A DNA stretch of 14,844 nt from an uncultured Eubacteriales bacterium. GTDB taxonomy: Bacteria; Bacillota; Clostridia; Christensenellales; QALW01. A program made the translations under genes and the position numbers. The stretch spans positions 1 to 14,844 of the forward strand of contig URYI01000040.1 of assembly GCA_900552055.1 (NCBI GenBank), in the 5' to 3' direction. Positions 7,655 to 14,282 of this stretch are shown piece by piece. The notes below the pieces were generated by a model. That model saw only the letters and a program-made list of their open reading frames with translations, made no database searches and was not told where the DNA came from. Position 1 is the stretch's first letter. Each line of letters opens with the position of its first letter.

Positions 7655-8231
7655 CGGCCCGGTTAAACCCGGCTGTCCGCCCGCAGCAGCATTAAATGCG
7701 GCTGAAGATAAGCTAAGCCCCGCCGGCCGCGCCCACGCTCGGCCGTGCTCAGAAAATAATATAGATAAAGACGAATTTTTCATGCGCCAGGCTTTAAGGC
7801 AGGCTCAAAAAGCCGCTGAAAAAGATGAAGTGCCCGTAGGAGCGCTGGTAGTAAAAAACGGCGCCATAATTGCCCGCGGATACAACACCCGCGAAAAAAC
7901 GCACGACCCGTCGGGCCACGCTGAAATAAACGCCCTGCGCAGGGCCGCTAAAAAACTGGGCGGCTGGAACCTGCACGGCTGCGAGCTTTATGTTACGCTG
8001 GAGCCCTGCCCCATGTGCGCGGGCGCGGCCATAAACGCCCGTATAGCCCGCATTATATACGGCGCGTCCGATATTAAGGCGGGAGCCTGCGGCTCCAAGG
8101 TCAACCTTTGCGAGCCCAGTTTTAAATTCAACCATATACCCGGCGTTACAGGAGGCGTATTAAAAGATGAATGCGCCTTCCTTTTAACAAAATATTTTAA
8201 ATTAAAACGCAGAAAGAAGGAAGAAAGATGA
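7644..8231 (+). CDS. tadA: tRNA adenosine(34) deaminase TadA
   Basis: TadA converts the wobble adenosine of tRNA-Arg(ACG) to inosine. Zinc-site motifs are intact: H92-A93-E94 (catalytic Glu94) and P121-C122-P-M-C125, followed by A-G-A. The ATG at 7644 follows a GGAGGA site with 4-5 nt spacing and overlaps the M14 gene by 11 nt. This start leaves about 46 residues before the usual N-terminus (M47-R-Q-A-L). The extension is Pro/Ala-rich and not recognised, and TadA proteins are usually about 150-165 residues. A start at ATG 7782 would give the standard size but lacks a clear ribosome binding site. The H-A-E motif is preceded by D-P-S-G rather than the commoner D-P-T-A. Confidence 0.92.
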   Translation: MKHDGPVKPGCPPAAALNAAEDKLSPAGRAHARPCSENNIDKDEFFMRQALRQAQKAAEKDEVPVGALVVKNGAIIARGYNTREKTHDPSGHAEINALRRAAKKLGGWNLHGCELYVTLEPCPMCAGAAINARIARIIYGASDIKAGACGSKVNLCEPSFKFNHIPGVTGGVLKDECAFLLTKYFKLKRRKKEER

Positions 8232-8785
8232 ACGAACAAATCAAACTTATAGCCTTGAGGATTAGCGATATGAGGGAGATTAGAGGCATTAGTCAAACGG
8301 ATATGGCCGCTAAAATGGATATGTCTCTGGACGAGTATCTTTCTTACGAAAAAGGCGAACAGGACTTTTCATTCACATTTTTATATAAAGCAAGCAACGT
8401 TCTTGGCATAGAGATGGCAGAGCTGCTCACGGGAGAGCATCCCAAACTGGATTTCTGCTCGGTAGTAAGAGCCGGACAGGGGCTCAGATATGAGAGGCGC
8501 AAGGATTACAACCATCAGCACCTCGCGTATAATTTTAAGGACCGCAAGGCTGACCCGTTCTTTGTCACTGTACGCTCGGACATTAAGCCGGGCCAGCGCG
8601 AGCCCAACAGCCACGAAAGCCAGGAATTTATGTATATAGTTTCGGGCAGTCTGCTCTTCTGTCTGGACGACTACACGGTGCGTCTGGAAAAAGGGGATTC
8701 AGTCTATTACGACTGCACCCATCCGCACGCCATGTATGCCGTGGACTGCGACGAATGCCAGTTTATAACTATAATAATGAAATAA
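8228..8785 (+). CDS. XRE-family transcriptional regulator with C-terminal cupin domain
   Basis: This 185-residue protein has an N-terminal helix-turn-helix of the XRE type (about residues 6-68; R-x-x-R-G-I-S-Q-T-D-M-A and Y-E-K-G-E) and a C-terminal cupin_2 domain (about 110-183). The cupin shows H129-E-S-Q-E133-F, then G140, G156-D157 and H167, which resemble the two cupin motifs; the first His of the H-x-H pair is replaced by Asn127, so metal binding may be altered. The ATG overlaps the tadA stop by 4 nt (ATGA) and has AAGGAAG upstream. It lies 37 nt before an acyl-CoA synthetase gene, suggesting that it controls that gene in response to a small carboxylate or acyl-CoA ligand bound by the cupin. 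This last point is inference. Confidence 0.9.
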   Translation: MNEQIKLIALRISDMREIRGISQTDMAAKMDMSLDEYLSYEKGEQDFSFTFLYKASNVLGIEMAELLTGEHPKLDFCSVVRAGQGLRYERRKDYNHQHLAYNFKDRKADPFFVTVRSDIKPGQREPNSHESQEFMYIVSGSLLFCLDDYTVRLEKGDSVYYDCTHPHAMYAVDCDECQFITIIMK

Positions 8786-8822
8786 AAATTCGCCTTTAAG
8801 GGCACGGAGGATAAAATAGAAT

Positions 8823-10490
8823 ATGGCACAGTTATTTGAAAGTTATGTCCGCAAGGACTACGAAGATTATGAAGATTTTTATAAAAATTATAAGCTGAAC
8901 GTACCTGAGAATTTTAATTTTGCCTATGACTGCATGGATGTGCTGGCAGAAAAATCGCCAGACAAGCTGGCTATGAGATGGACCAACGTCGCCGGCGACA
9001 AACGGGATTTTACCTTTGCCGAAATGAAGTACTATTCGGACAAAACGGCTAACTACCTTAAAAGCCTGGGAATTAAAAAGGGCGATGCCGTAATGCTCAT
9101 ACTCAAGCGGCACTATGAATACTGGTGGACCATCCTGGCGCTGCACAAATTGGGGGCCATAACCATACCCGCCTCTAATCTGCTGACGCCGAAGGATATA
9201 ATCTACCGCTGCAATATGGCGGATATAAAATGCATAGTATGCACGGCCGACGGAGATATCTCCCACCGCGTGCAGGAAGCGGCGCCCGAGTGCCCCTCCC
9301 TCAAGCTGCTTATAACCACCAATGCGCCCGAAAACAGCCAGTGGCTGGATTTCCATAAGGGAGTGGACGCGGCCAGCTCTGAATTTATCCGGCCCACGGG
9401 CGAAGAAGCTACCAAAAACAGCGATATAATGCTTATCTATTTTACTTCGGGCACTACCGGCATGCCCAAAATGGTGGCCCATGACTACCTCTATGCGCTG
9501 GCCCATATAACTACCGCCGCCTTCTGGCACAGAGTGGACCCGGACGGCATACATCTGACGGTATCAGACACCGGCTGGGGCAAGGCGGCCTGGGGCAAGC
9601 TCTACGGACAATGGCTGGCCGAAACCTGCATAATGGTATATGATTTTGATAAATTTATTCCCTGCGACCTTTTGCAGATAATGCAGGACTACAAGATAAC
9701 CACCTTCTGCGCGCCCCCGACCATCTACCGCTTCCTGGTAAAAGAGGATATGTCTAAATACGACCTGTCTTCCCTCAAGGAATGCACTAACGCGGGCGAG
9801 CCTCTCAATCCTGAAATAATGGATAAATTCCGTGAATTTACCGGCATTACCCTGCGCGAGGGCTACGGCCAGACAGAAACCACCCTTACCCTGGCTACTT
9901 ATCCGGGCATGAAGGTATGCCCCGGCTCCATGGGACGGCCCACTCCGGGCTACGAAATAACCCTCCTGGACGAAAACGGCCAGCTGGTGCCCGATGGAGA
10001 CGTAGGCGAGATAGTCATACGCGCCGACAGGGACAATAAGCCGGTCGGCATGTTCCTGGGCTATTACAGGGACGAGGAATTGACCAACTCCGCATGGCAT
10101 GACGGCTATTATCATACGGGCGACACCGCCTGGAGAGACGAACACGGCTATTACTGGTTTGTAGGAAGGACAGACGACGTTATAAAGAGCTCCGGCTACC
10201 GCATAGGGCCTTTTGAGGTGGAAAGCGCGCTCCTTGAGCATCCGGCTGTACTGGAATGCGCCATAACAGGCATGCCCCATCCCATACGCGGCCAGATAGT
10301 TAAAGCTACTGTAGTGCTTTCAAAAGGCTATTCCCCCAGCGACGAGCTTATAAAGGAATTGCAGGAGCACGTCAAGCACACTACTGCGCCCTATAAGTAT
10401 CCCAGGGTAATAGAATTTGTAGAAGAACTGCCCAAGACCATAAGCGGCAAAATCCGGCGCGTACAGATACGCGAGGAGGATAAGGGCTGA
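8823..10490 (+). CDS. AMP-forming acyl-CoA synthetase, acetyl/medium-chain (MACS-like) type
   Basis: This 555-residue ANL-superfamily enzyme is expected to activate a carboxylic acid with ATP to an acyl-adenylate, then form the CoA thioester. Visible motifs are the P-loop T208-S-G-T-T-G-M-P-K216, G347-Y-G-Q-T-E352, H431-T-G-D434, the hinge region after G-R-T-D-D-V-I-K-S-S-G-Y-R-I-G, and the C-terminal K-T-I-S-G-K543, whose Lys is the adenylation residue. The S-D-T-G-W-G-K-A-A-W-G-K segment matches medium/branched short-chain synthetases better than long-chain ligases. The ATG follows GGAGG at 8806-8810 with a somewhat long 12-nt spacer. It is the last gene of the packed run and probably the target of the XRE-cupin regulator just upstream. 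The actual acid substrate cannot be read from the sequence. Confidence 0.9.
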   Translation: MAQLFESYVRKDYEDYEDFYKNYKLNVPENFNFAYDCMDVLAEKSPDKLAMRWTNVAGDKRDFTFAEMKYYSDKTANYLKSLGIKKGDAVMLILKRHYEYWWTILALHKLGAITIPASNLLTPKDIIYRCNMADIKCIVCTADGDISHRVQEAAPECPSLKLLITTNAPENSQWLDFHKGVDAASSEFIRPTGEEATKNSDIMLIYFTSGTTGMPKMVAHDYLYALAHITTAAFWHRVDPDGIHLTVSDTGWGKAAWGKLYGQWLAETCIMVYDFDKFIPCDLLQIMQDYKITTFCAPPTIYRFLVKEDMSKYDLSSLKECTNAGEPLNPEIMDKFREFTGITLREGYGQTETTLTLATYPGMKVCPGSMGRPTPGYEITLLDENGQLVPDGDVGEIVIRADRDNKPVGMFLGYYRDEELTNSAWHDGYYHTGDTAWRDEHGYYWFVGRTDDVIKSSGYRIGPFEVESALLEHPAVLECAITGMPHPIRGQIVKATVVLSKGYSPSDELIKELQEHVKHTTAPYKYPRVIEFVEELPKTISGKIRRVQIREEDKG

Positions 10491-10530
10491 AAACATTTTA
10501 ATACCGCGCCTTTGGGAGCGGAATGCATAA

Positions 10531-10571
10531 AATACCGCAGCGCCCGCTATATAACAGCGGCCTGCGGTATT
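10531..10571. promoter_or_regulatory. Strong inverted repeat between acyl-CoA synthetase and glycoside hydrolase genes
   Basis: AATACCGCAG (10531-10540) is the exact reverse complement of CTGCGGTATT (10562-10571). Inside, CCGCT (10544-10548) pairs with AGCGG (10556-10560) around a 7-nt loop, giving a long two-part hairpin. No T-run follows (CTAATAATTG), so a standard terminator is unlikely on the plus strand. It may be an operator, an RNA leader structure or a weak terminator. Downstream, TTTACA (10598-10603) with CAATAT at a 17-nt spacing is a weak promoter candidate for the glycoside hydrolase gene. Confidence 0.45.
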
Positions 10572-10676
10572 CTAATAATTGCATGCCGGCAATTTCTTTT
10601 ACACATTAACTTCCACGCGGCAATATTTCTTATTAAAATTAACTTTGGCAATACAGCTGATAAAAAGGATAAAAAA

Positions 10677-13109
10677 ATGAACGCAAAAAATAAAATGACC
10701 AGCGGGGCAGACCAAACCACCCCGTCTGTTCCCCAATATTTTTCCTGGCTCAACAATACCAACGAAGGGGCCACTCAAGCGCAGACCCTCCTGAATTTAG
10801 CCTATTTTAAATGGCTCAAAGAGGAATACGGCATGCAGATAAGGCTCTATGCCTGGGACGCCGGCAATTTGGACGGCTCTAACGGCACCTATGCCGCCAA
10901 AAATAAGGAAAAACTTAAAAAACAGTTCCCTTACGGCTACGGTCCCATAGCAAGAGCCGCAGCAGAAGCCGGCATAAGGCTGGGCGTATGGTGCGGCGCG
11001 GACGGTTTCGGCAATACCCCTGAAGAAGAACAGAGCCGCCGGGAGCTTATAATAAGCCTGTGCCGGGATTATAACTTTATGGAATTTAAGGTTGACTCCG
11101 TATGCGACTGGCTGCGCGAGGAAAAACAGCCGGTTTTCGCCCAAATGATACGCGAATGCCGCAAATACTGCCCTGATTTAATACTTTTAAATCACCGCAA
11201 CAACCTTGGCCCGGCCGAGCTTTACGCTACCACTACCCTTTGGGAAGGTGCTGAAACCTATATAGACGTATGGATGTCCAACGCTTGCCCCGCCCCCCAT
11301 CACAGAGCAGGCGCTCTTTCAAGGGGCTTAACTCCCCATTTGGACCGGTTAAGCGAGGATCACGGGGTGTGCCTCTCTTCCTGTCTGGATTTTTTTGAGG
11401 ACGAGCTGATACTCCAGGCGTTCAGCCGCGCGCTCATACTCGCACCTGAAATATACGGCAATCCCTGGCTGCTTAGGGATGAGGAACACGCTAAGCTGGC
11501 GCGCATATACGTTTTGCAGGCCAGATATGCCCAGCTGCTTACCCGCGGAATGCTCTTGCCTGAAAGCTACGGAATGTTTCCGGTTTCAAGGGGGGACAGC
11601 CGCACCCGTTTAATAACCCTGAGGAACCTTACATGGGAAGAAATCACCATTGATATTAGGCTGGACGAAGAGATAGGCCTGGCAAACTGCGCGGAAGCAG
11701 CTGTAATTATACATCACCCGTATGAGGAATTTTTAGGCTTGTTCCCTTACGGGGAACAGGTAAGCTTAAAAATTCCCCCCTTCCGCTCATTGCTCGCGGC
11801 CATAGTGGAAAAGGAACGCTTTAATTCAGAGTATTTAATGCTTACTAATTGCAAATACCAGGTTATATATGATTTCCCGCTGGAAGCTGCTTCCTTTAAT
11901 GAGCCTGCTTCGGGCACTGTTGCCGAGCCACTTCCCCAACTGGAGCAGGAAGAAGGCTGCGTGCTGATTAACGGTCCACGCTCAAAGATGAAGCTTAAGC
12001 TGGTACAGTCGGACGGCTCCCCCATATTTTTTGCCGGTCTGGCAGGCAATGCGGCGATATATTCTCCGCCTCAGGCAGACGGTGCATTAAAGCCTCCTGT
12101 ATTGTTAGGCGCTTTAACCCATTGCGAATATCCGGGCAATGCGCAGGCGCTTTACGAAGCTACCTGTTTTAGCGCCAGTTCGGACAGCCTGGAAGCGCAG
12201 TCGGCCGCCAGGGCAGGAGAGAGCGCTTTTCCTGCCGTCCGGGCCGCGCGGGACGCGTTTTTCAGCCAGGCGACATATAGAGCCAGAGGCTGTGAGGCAA
12301 ACGCCCTGTTTGACGGCCGGCCCGATACCTTTTTTGATGCCCTTTCCCGTTATTACGGCACCCGCTTGCAGGACGGATGCCTCAGAATAGATTTAAAAAG
12401 AGCATTTCGTGCCGACACAGTGGAAATTGATTATTATGAGATAAACTCTCCTGTAAACGAGGTGCCTGCTCAAACCATAACAGAGACATGCAGCTATTCA
12501 GAAGACCTGGAAATATGGCAGGATGGCCGGCTCACAAATATATTTGTGCTGGAAGAAAATTTTTCAGCGCCTGTTGTAACCCACTCTATCCACGATATAA
12601 AGCACTATAACGGCAGCCTTAAGCGCGCGGTATATAATATAAACGGCACTATGCGATATTTCAGGCTGGCCGCGCCTATGGACAGAATATACGCCGTGCG
12701 CATAATAAAAGACGGCCGGGCGCTGAAGCTGGACGCGCCGCACGCGAATAATATGCTTGCGCATTACTCCCGCACAGGCTTTAACTATGCCCAGAAAATC
12801 GTGCTCCGCCTTGACAGCTTCAGACCGGGCAGCTATCTGGCCGCAGCAGTCCAGGGCATGGATGGGGCTGAAGATGTATACTGCGCCGCAGCCTCAAACG
12901 GCCAATATATAGGCTTTGACGACCGCGCGCCCTCCTTTCCTGTCAACCATTGGGAATCGCCCGTATCAGCAGCGTCAGACTGTTATACATATTATCTGCA
13001 CCTTTCCCCCCGAATGCAGAACCGCAGCATAACAATCTACGCGCTCTCCAAAAGCCAAAATATAAAATGCAGCATATATCTTTGCGATGGAAACTGCCCG
13101 CATGCATGA
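10677..13109 (+). CDS. Alpha-galactosidase-like TIM-barrel glycoside hydrolase (clan GH-D-like) with discoidin-like C-terminal region
   Basis: This is a predicted 810-residue cytoplasmic enzyme. ATG 10677 is chosen because AAGGAT lies 6-7 nt upstream; the frame stays open to 10512 without a supported start. Residues about 10-330 look like a (beta/alpha)8 barrel: a W-L-N-N-T-N-E-G opening, Y-A-W-D-A-G, G-V-W-C-G-A-D-G, M-E-F-K138-V-D140 (the K-x-D arrangement that carries the nucleophile in clan GH-D), L-N-H-R, W-E-G-A-E-T-Y-I-D-V and E-D-H-G-V-C-L-S-S-C. A beta-rich region (about 330-400) follows, as in melibiase-like enzymes. Around residues 530-640, N-A-L-F-D-G-R-P-D-T-F-F and later beta-strand sequence resemble an F5/8 type C (discoidin/CBM32-like) module. 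No signal peptide is seen. Substrate and CAZy family are not certain; similarity to uncharacterised gut-bacterial hydrolases is from memory. Confidence 0.75.
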   Translation: MNAKNKMTSGADQTTPSVPQYFSWLNNTNEGATQAQTLLNLAYFKWLKEEYGMQIRLYAWDAGNLDGSNGTYAAKNKEKLKKQFPYGYGPIARAAAEAGIRLGVWCGADGFGNTPEEEQSRRELIISLCRDYNFMEFKVDSVCDWLREEKQPVFAQMIRECRKYCPDLILLNHRNNLGPAELYATTTLWEGAETYIDVWMSNACPAPHHRAGALSRGLTPHLDRLSEDHGVCLSSCLDFFEDELILQAFSRALILAPEIYGNPWLLRDEEHAKLARIYVLQARYAQLLTRGMLLPESYGMFPVSRGDSRTRLITLRNLTWEEITIDIRLDEEIGLANCAEAAVIIHHPYEEFLGLFPYGEQVSLKIPPFRSLLAAIVEKERFNSEYLMLTNCKYQVIYDFPLEAASFNEPASGTVAEPLPQLEQEEGCVLINGPRSKMKLKLVQSDGSPIFFAGLAGNAAIYSPPQADGALKPPVLLGALTHCEYPGNAQALYEATCFSASSDSLEAQSAARAGESAFPAVRAARDAFFSQATYRARGCEANALFDGRPDTFFDALSRYYGTRLQDGCLRIDLKRAFRADTVEIDYYEINSPVNEVPAQTITETCSYSEDLEIWQDGRLTNIFVLEENFSAPVVTHSIHDIKHYNGSLKRAVYNINGTMRYFRLAAPMDRIYAVRIIKDGRALKLDAPHANNMLAHYSRTGFNYAQKIVLRLDSFRPGSYLAAAVQGMDGAEDVYCAAASNGQYIGFDDRAPSFPVNHWESPVSAASDCYTYYLHLSPRMQNRSITIYALSKSQNIKCSIYLCDGNCPHA

Positions 13110-13129
13110 CTCCACGCATTTCCCATCAC

Positions 13130-13159
13130 AAAAAAGGAGGGGCTTCCCCCTCCTTTTTT
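13130..13159. terminator. Bidirectional intrinsic terminator between convergent genes
   Basis: A perfect 13-bp stem (A6-GGAGGGG with CCCCTCC-T6) closes a 4-nt loop. The A-run on one side and T-run on the other give a U-tract in both directions, so it can end both the plus-strand glycoside hydrolase transcript and the minus-strand gene at 13184-14011. A close copy occurs at 14230-14256. Confidence 0.9.
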
Positions 13160-13183
13160 CAATACTCATTCAGCCTTATACCG

Positions 13184-14011
13184 TCAACCCAATATGGACT
13201 CTATGCTCTCCCCGGACTCATACCGCTGGGCGAAATCGTCAAACATCTCTTCAGAAAGAATATTTTCTAAGGTATAAGGCTCAAACTTAGCATGGAAATA
13301 GTTTTCTATTATATCCACTTTATCCATTATGGTATCATAATCATAATCGCCGTTCTGTGCCTTAACCCTTAAATCATAAAGCACTCCAACAAGAAACTCC
13401 CTCATAGCCTTATTGTTCTTTTTCCCCTGGTCATTCGGATATTTTTCAATGCGATATTCCAGTTCCTCAATGCTGCCTTCAAACATTTCGATCATTGAAT
13501 TAATGCGATTCAAGGAGTGCTCAGAGCCTGTTGCCAGACAATCGACATATAATTTATATAAAATTTTCTCATTGTCAACTGCCAGCCTCTGCTCACGCTC
13601 CTCATCGGTATACTCGGAAAATTCCTTTTCATTCTCCTCCAGCCACTGTTCAAGCTCCTCCAGACGCTCTATGGCCTCGGCGCGGGTCAGCATCTTTATT
13701 TCGGACGGCAGACCGTTATAATAATATATTTCCTGCTCGGTCATCTGCTTCTTAGTAAGTGTATTCCTCAATATTTGCTCAGCTTTTGTGCCCAGGGGAA
13801 CCGAGTATGCTGAGATATCCACCTGCTCGGCGGTAAGGGGCGCCTGCGTTTCCTCAGCTTCAGCTGCGGCTGAGGAGAGAGGGGGCTGTTCAACCGGCTT
13901 ATCAACCTGATTGCTCTCAGGACTTAAATTTCCTATGGCATATACCGCAGTGCCCGTGAGCAGCGCCACTGCCAAAACAACAGCTATAACTATTACCTGC
14001 TTTTTCTTCAT
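13184..14011 (-). CDS. Unrecognised membrane-anchored helical protein, downstream tandem paralogue
   Basis: This 275-residue protein has an N-terminal M-K-K-K and a hydrophobic segment (about residues 5-27) that acts as a membrane anchor or uncleaved signal; no lipobox is seen. Residues about 28-70 are a Glu/Pro/Ser/Ala-rich linker. The rest (about 85-275) is strongly charged and predicted mostly helical (L-P-S-E-I-K-M-L-T, E-R-L-E-E-L, E-E-x-K-E-F-S-E-Y), suggesting an extracytoplasmic helical bundle. I do not recognise the family. AAGGAGAGA lies 6 nt before the ATG. The partial gene at 14283 is a paralogue: residues 90-139 match at 44 of 50 positions and the last 23 residues are identical, but the middle is divergent. 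Each copy has its own terminator, and this one has its own promoter. Confidence 0.75.
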   Translation of the reverse strand: MKKKQVIVIAVVLAVALLTGTAVYAIGNLSPESNQVDKPVEQPPLSSAAAEAEETQAPLTAEQVDISAYSVPLGTKAEQILRNTLTKKQMTEQEIYYYNGLPSEIKMLTRAEAIERLEELEQWLEENEKEFSEYTDEEREQRLAVDNEKILYKLYVDCLATGSEHSLNRINSMIEMFEGSIEELEYRIEKYPNDQGKKNNKAMREFLVGVLYDLRVKAQNGDYDYDTIMDKVDIIENYFHAKFEPYTLENILSEEMFDDFAQRYESGESIESILG

Positions 14012-14087
14012 TGAAAATCTCTCCTTTCTTCTTTTTTAATTTGATTTATAATTTGCCGCTACAATATGACTGTTTTATTCTATTTTC

Positions 14088-14116
14088 ATTATTACATACA
14101 AAAATCCGAAAGTCAA
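14088..14116 (-). promoter_or_regulatory. Extended -10 sigma-A promoter of the downstream paralogue
   Basis: On the minus strand TTGACT (14111-14116) is followed after 17 nt by AATAAT (14088-14093), preceded by TG at the extended -10 position. It lies about 77 nt upstream of the ATG in an AT-rich region and is the best promoter match in the window. Confidence 0.75.
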
Positions 14117-14229
14117 TACTCCGATAAGATTTTGTTGATAAATATCTTTATTTTCAGACATAGAATGAGCATAGACAACTTTTTTCAGCACGCAAAAAAA
14201 CAAAACCGCTTTTAAATTTCCCTCAACGC

Positions 14230-14256
14230 AAAAGGAGGGGCTTCGCCCCTCCTTTT
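14230..14256 (-). terminator. Intrinsic terminator of the upstream paralogue
   Basis: A 12-bp stem (AAAAGGAGGGGC with GCCCCTCCTTTT) closes a TTC loop. On the minus strand it lies about 27 nt downstream of the stop at 14283 and ends in a U-run. Stem sequence and distance to the stop closely match the terminator at 13130-13159. Confidence 0.85.
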
Positions 14257-14282
14257 TACAATGTTCATTCAGCCTTATACCG

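Noticed and set aside
8832..10280. Two long minus-strand open frames (240 and 238 codons) under the acyl-CoA synthetase
   Set aside because: The plus strand encodes a complete motif-bearing enzyme; the antisense translations show no domain or ribosome binding site.
13320..13328. DnaA-box-like TTATCCATT
   Set aside because: It is a single imperfect match inside a coding region, with no cluster or AT-rich unwinding element next to it.
13130..14256. The two similar hairpins as a CRISPR-like or mobile-element repeat
   Set aside because: There are only two copies, each with a U-tract directly after a stop codon of a paralogue, which fits terminators copied in a gene duplication.
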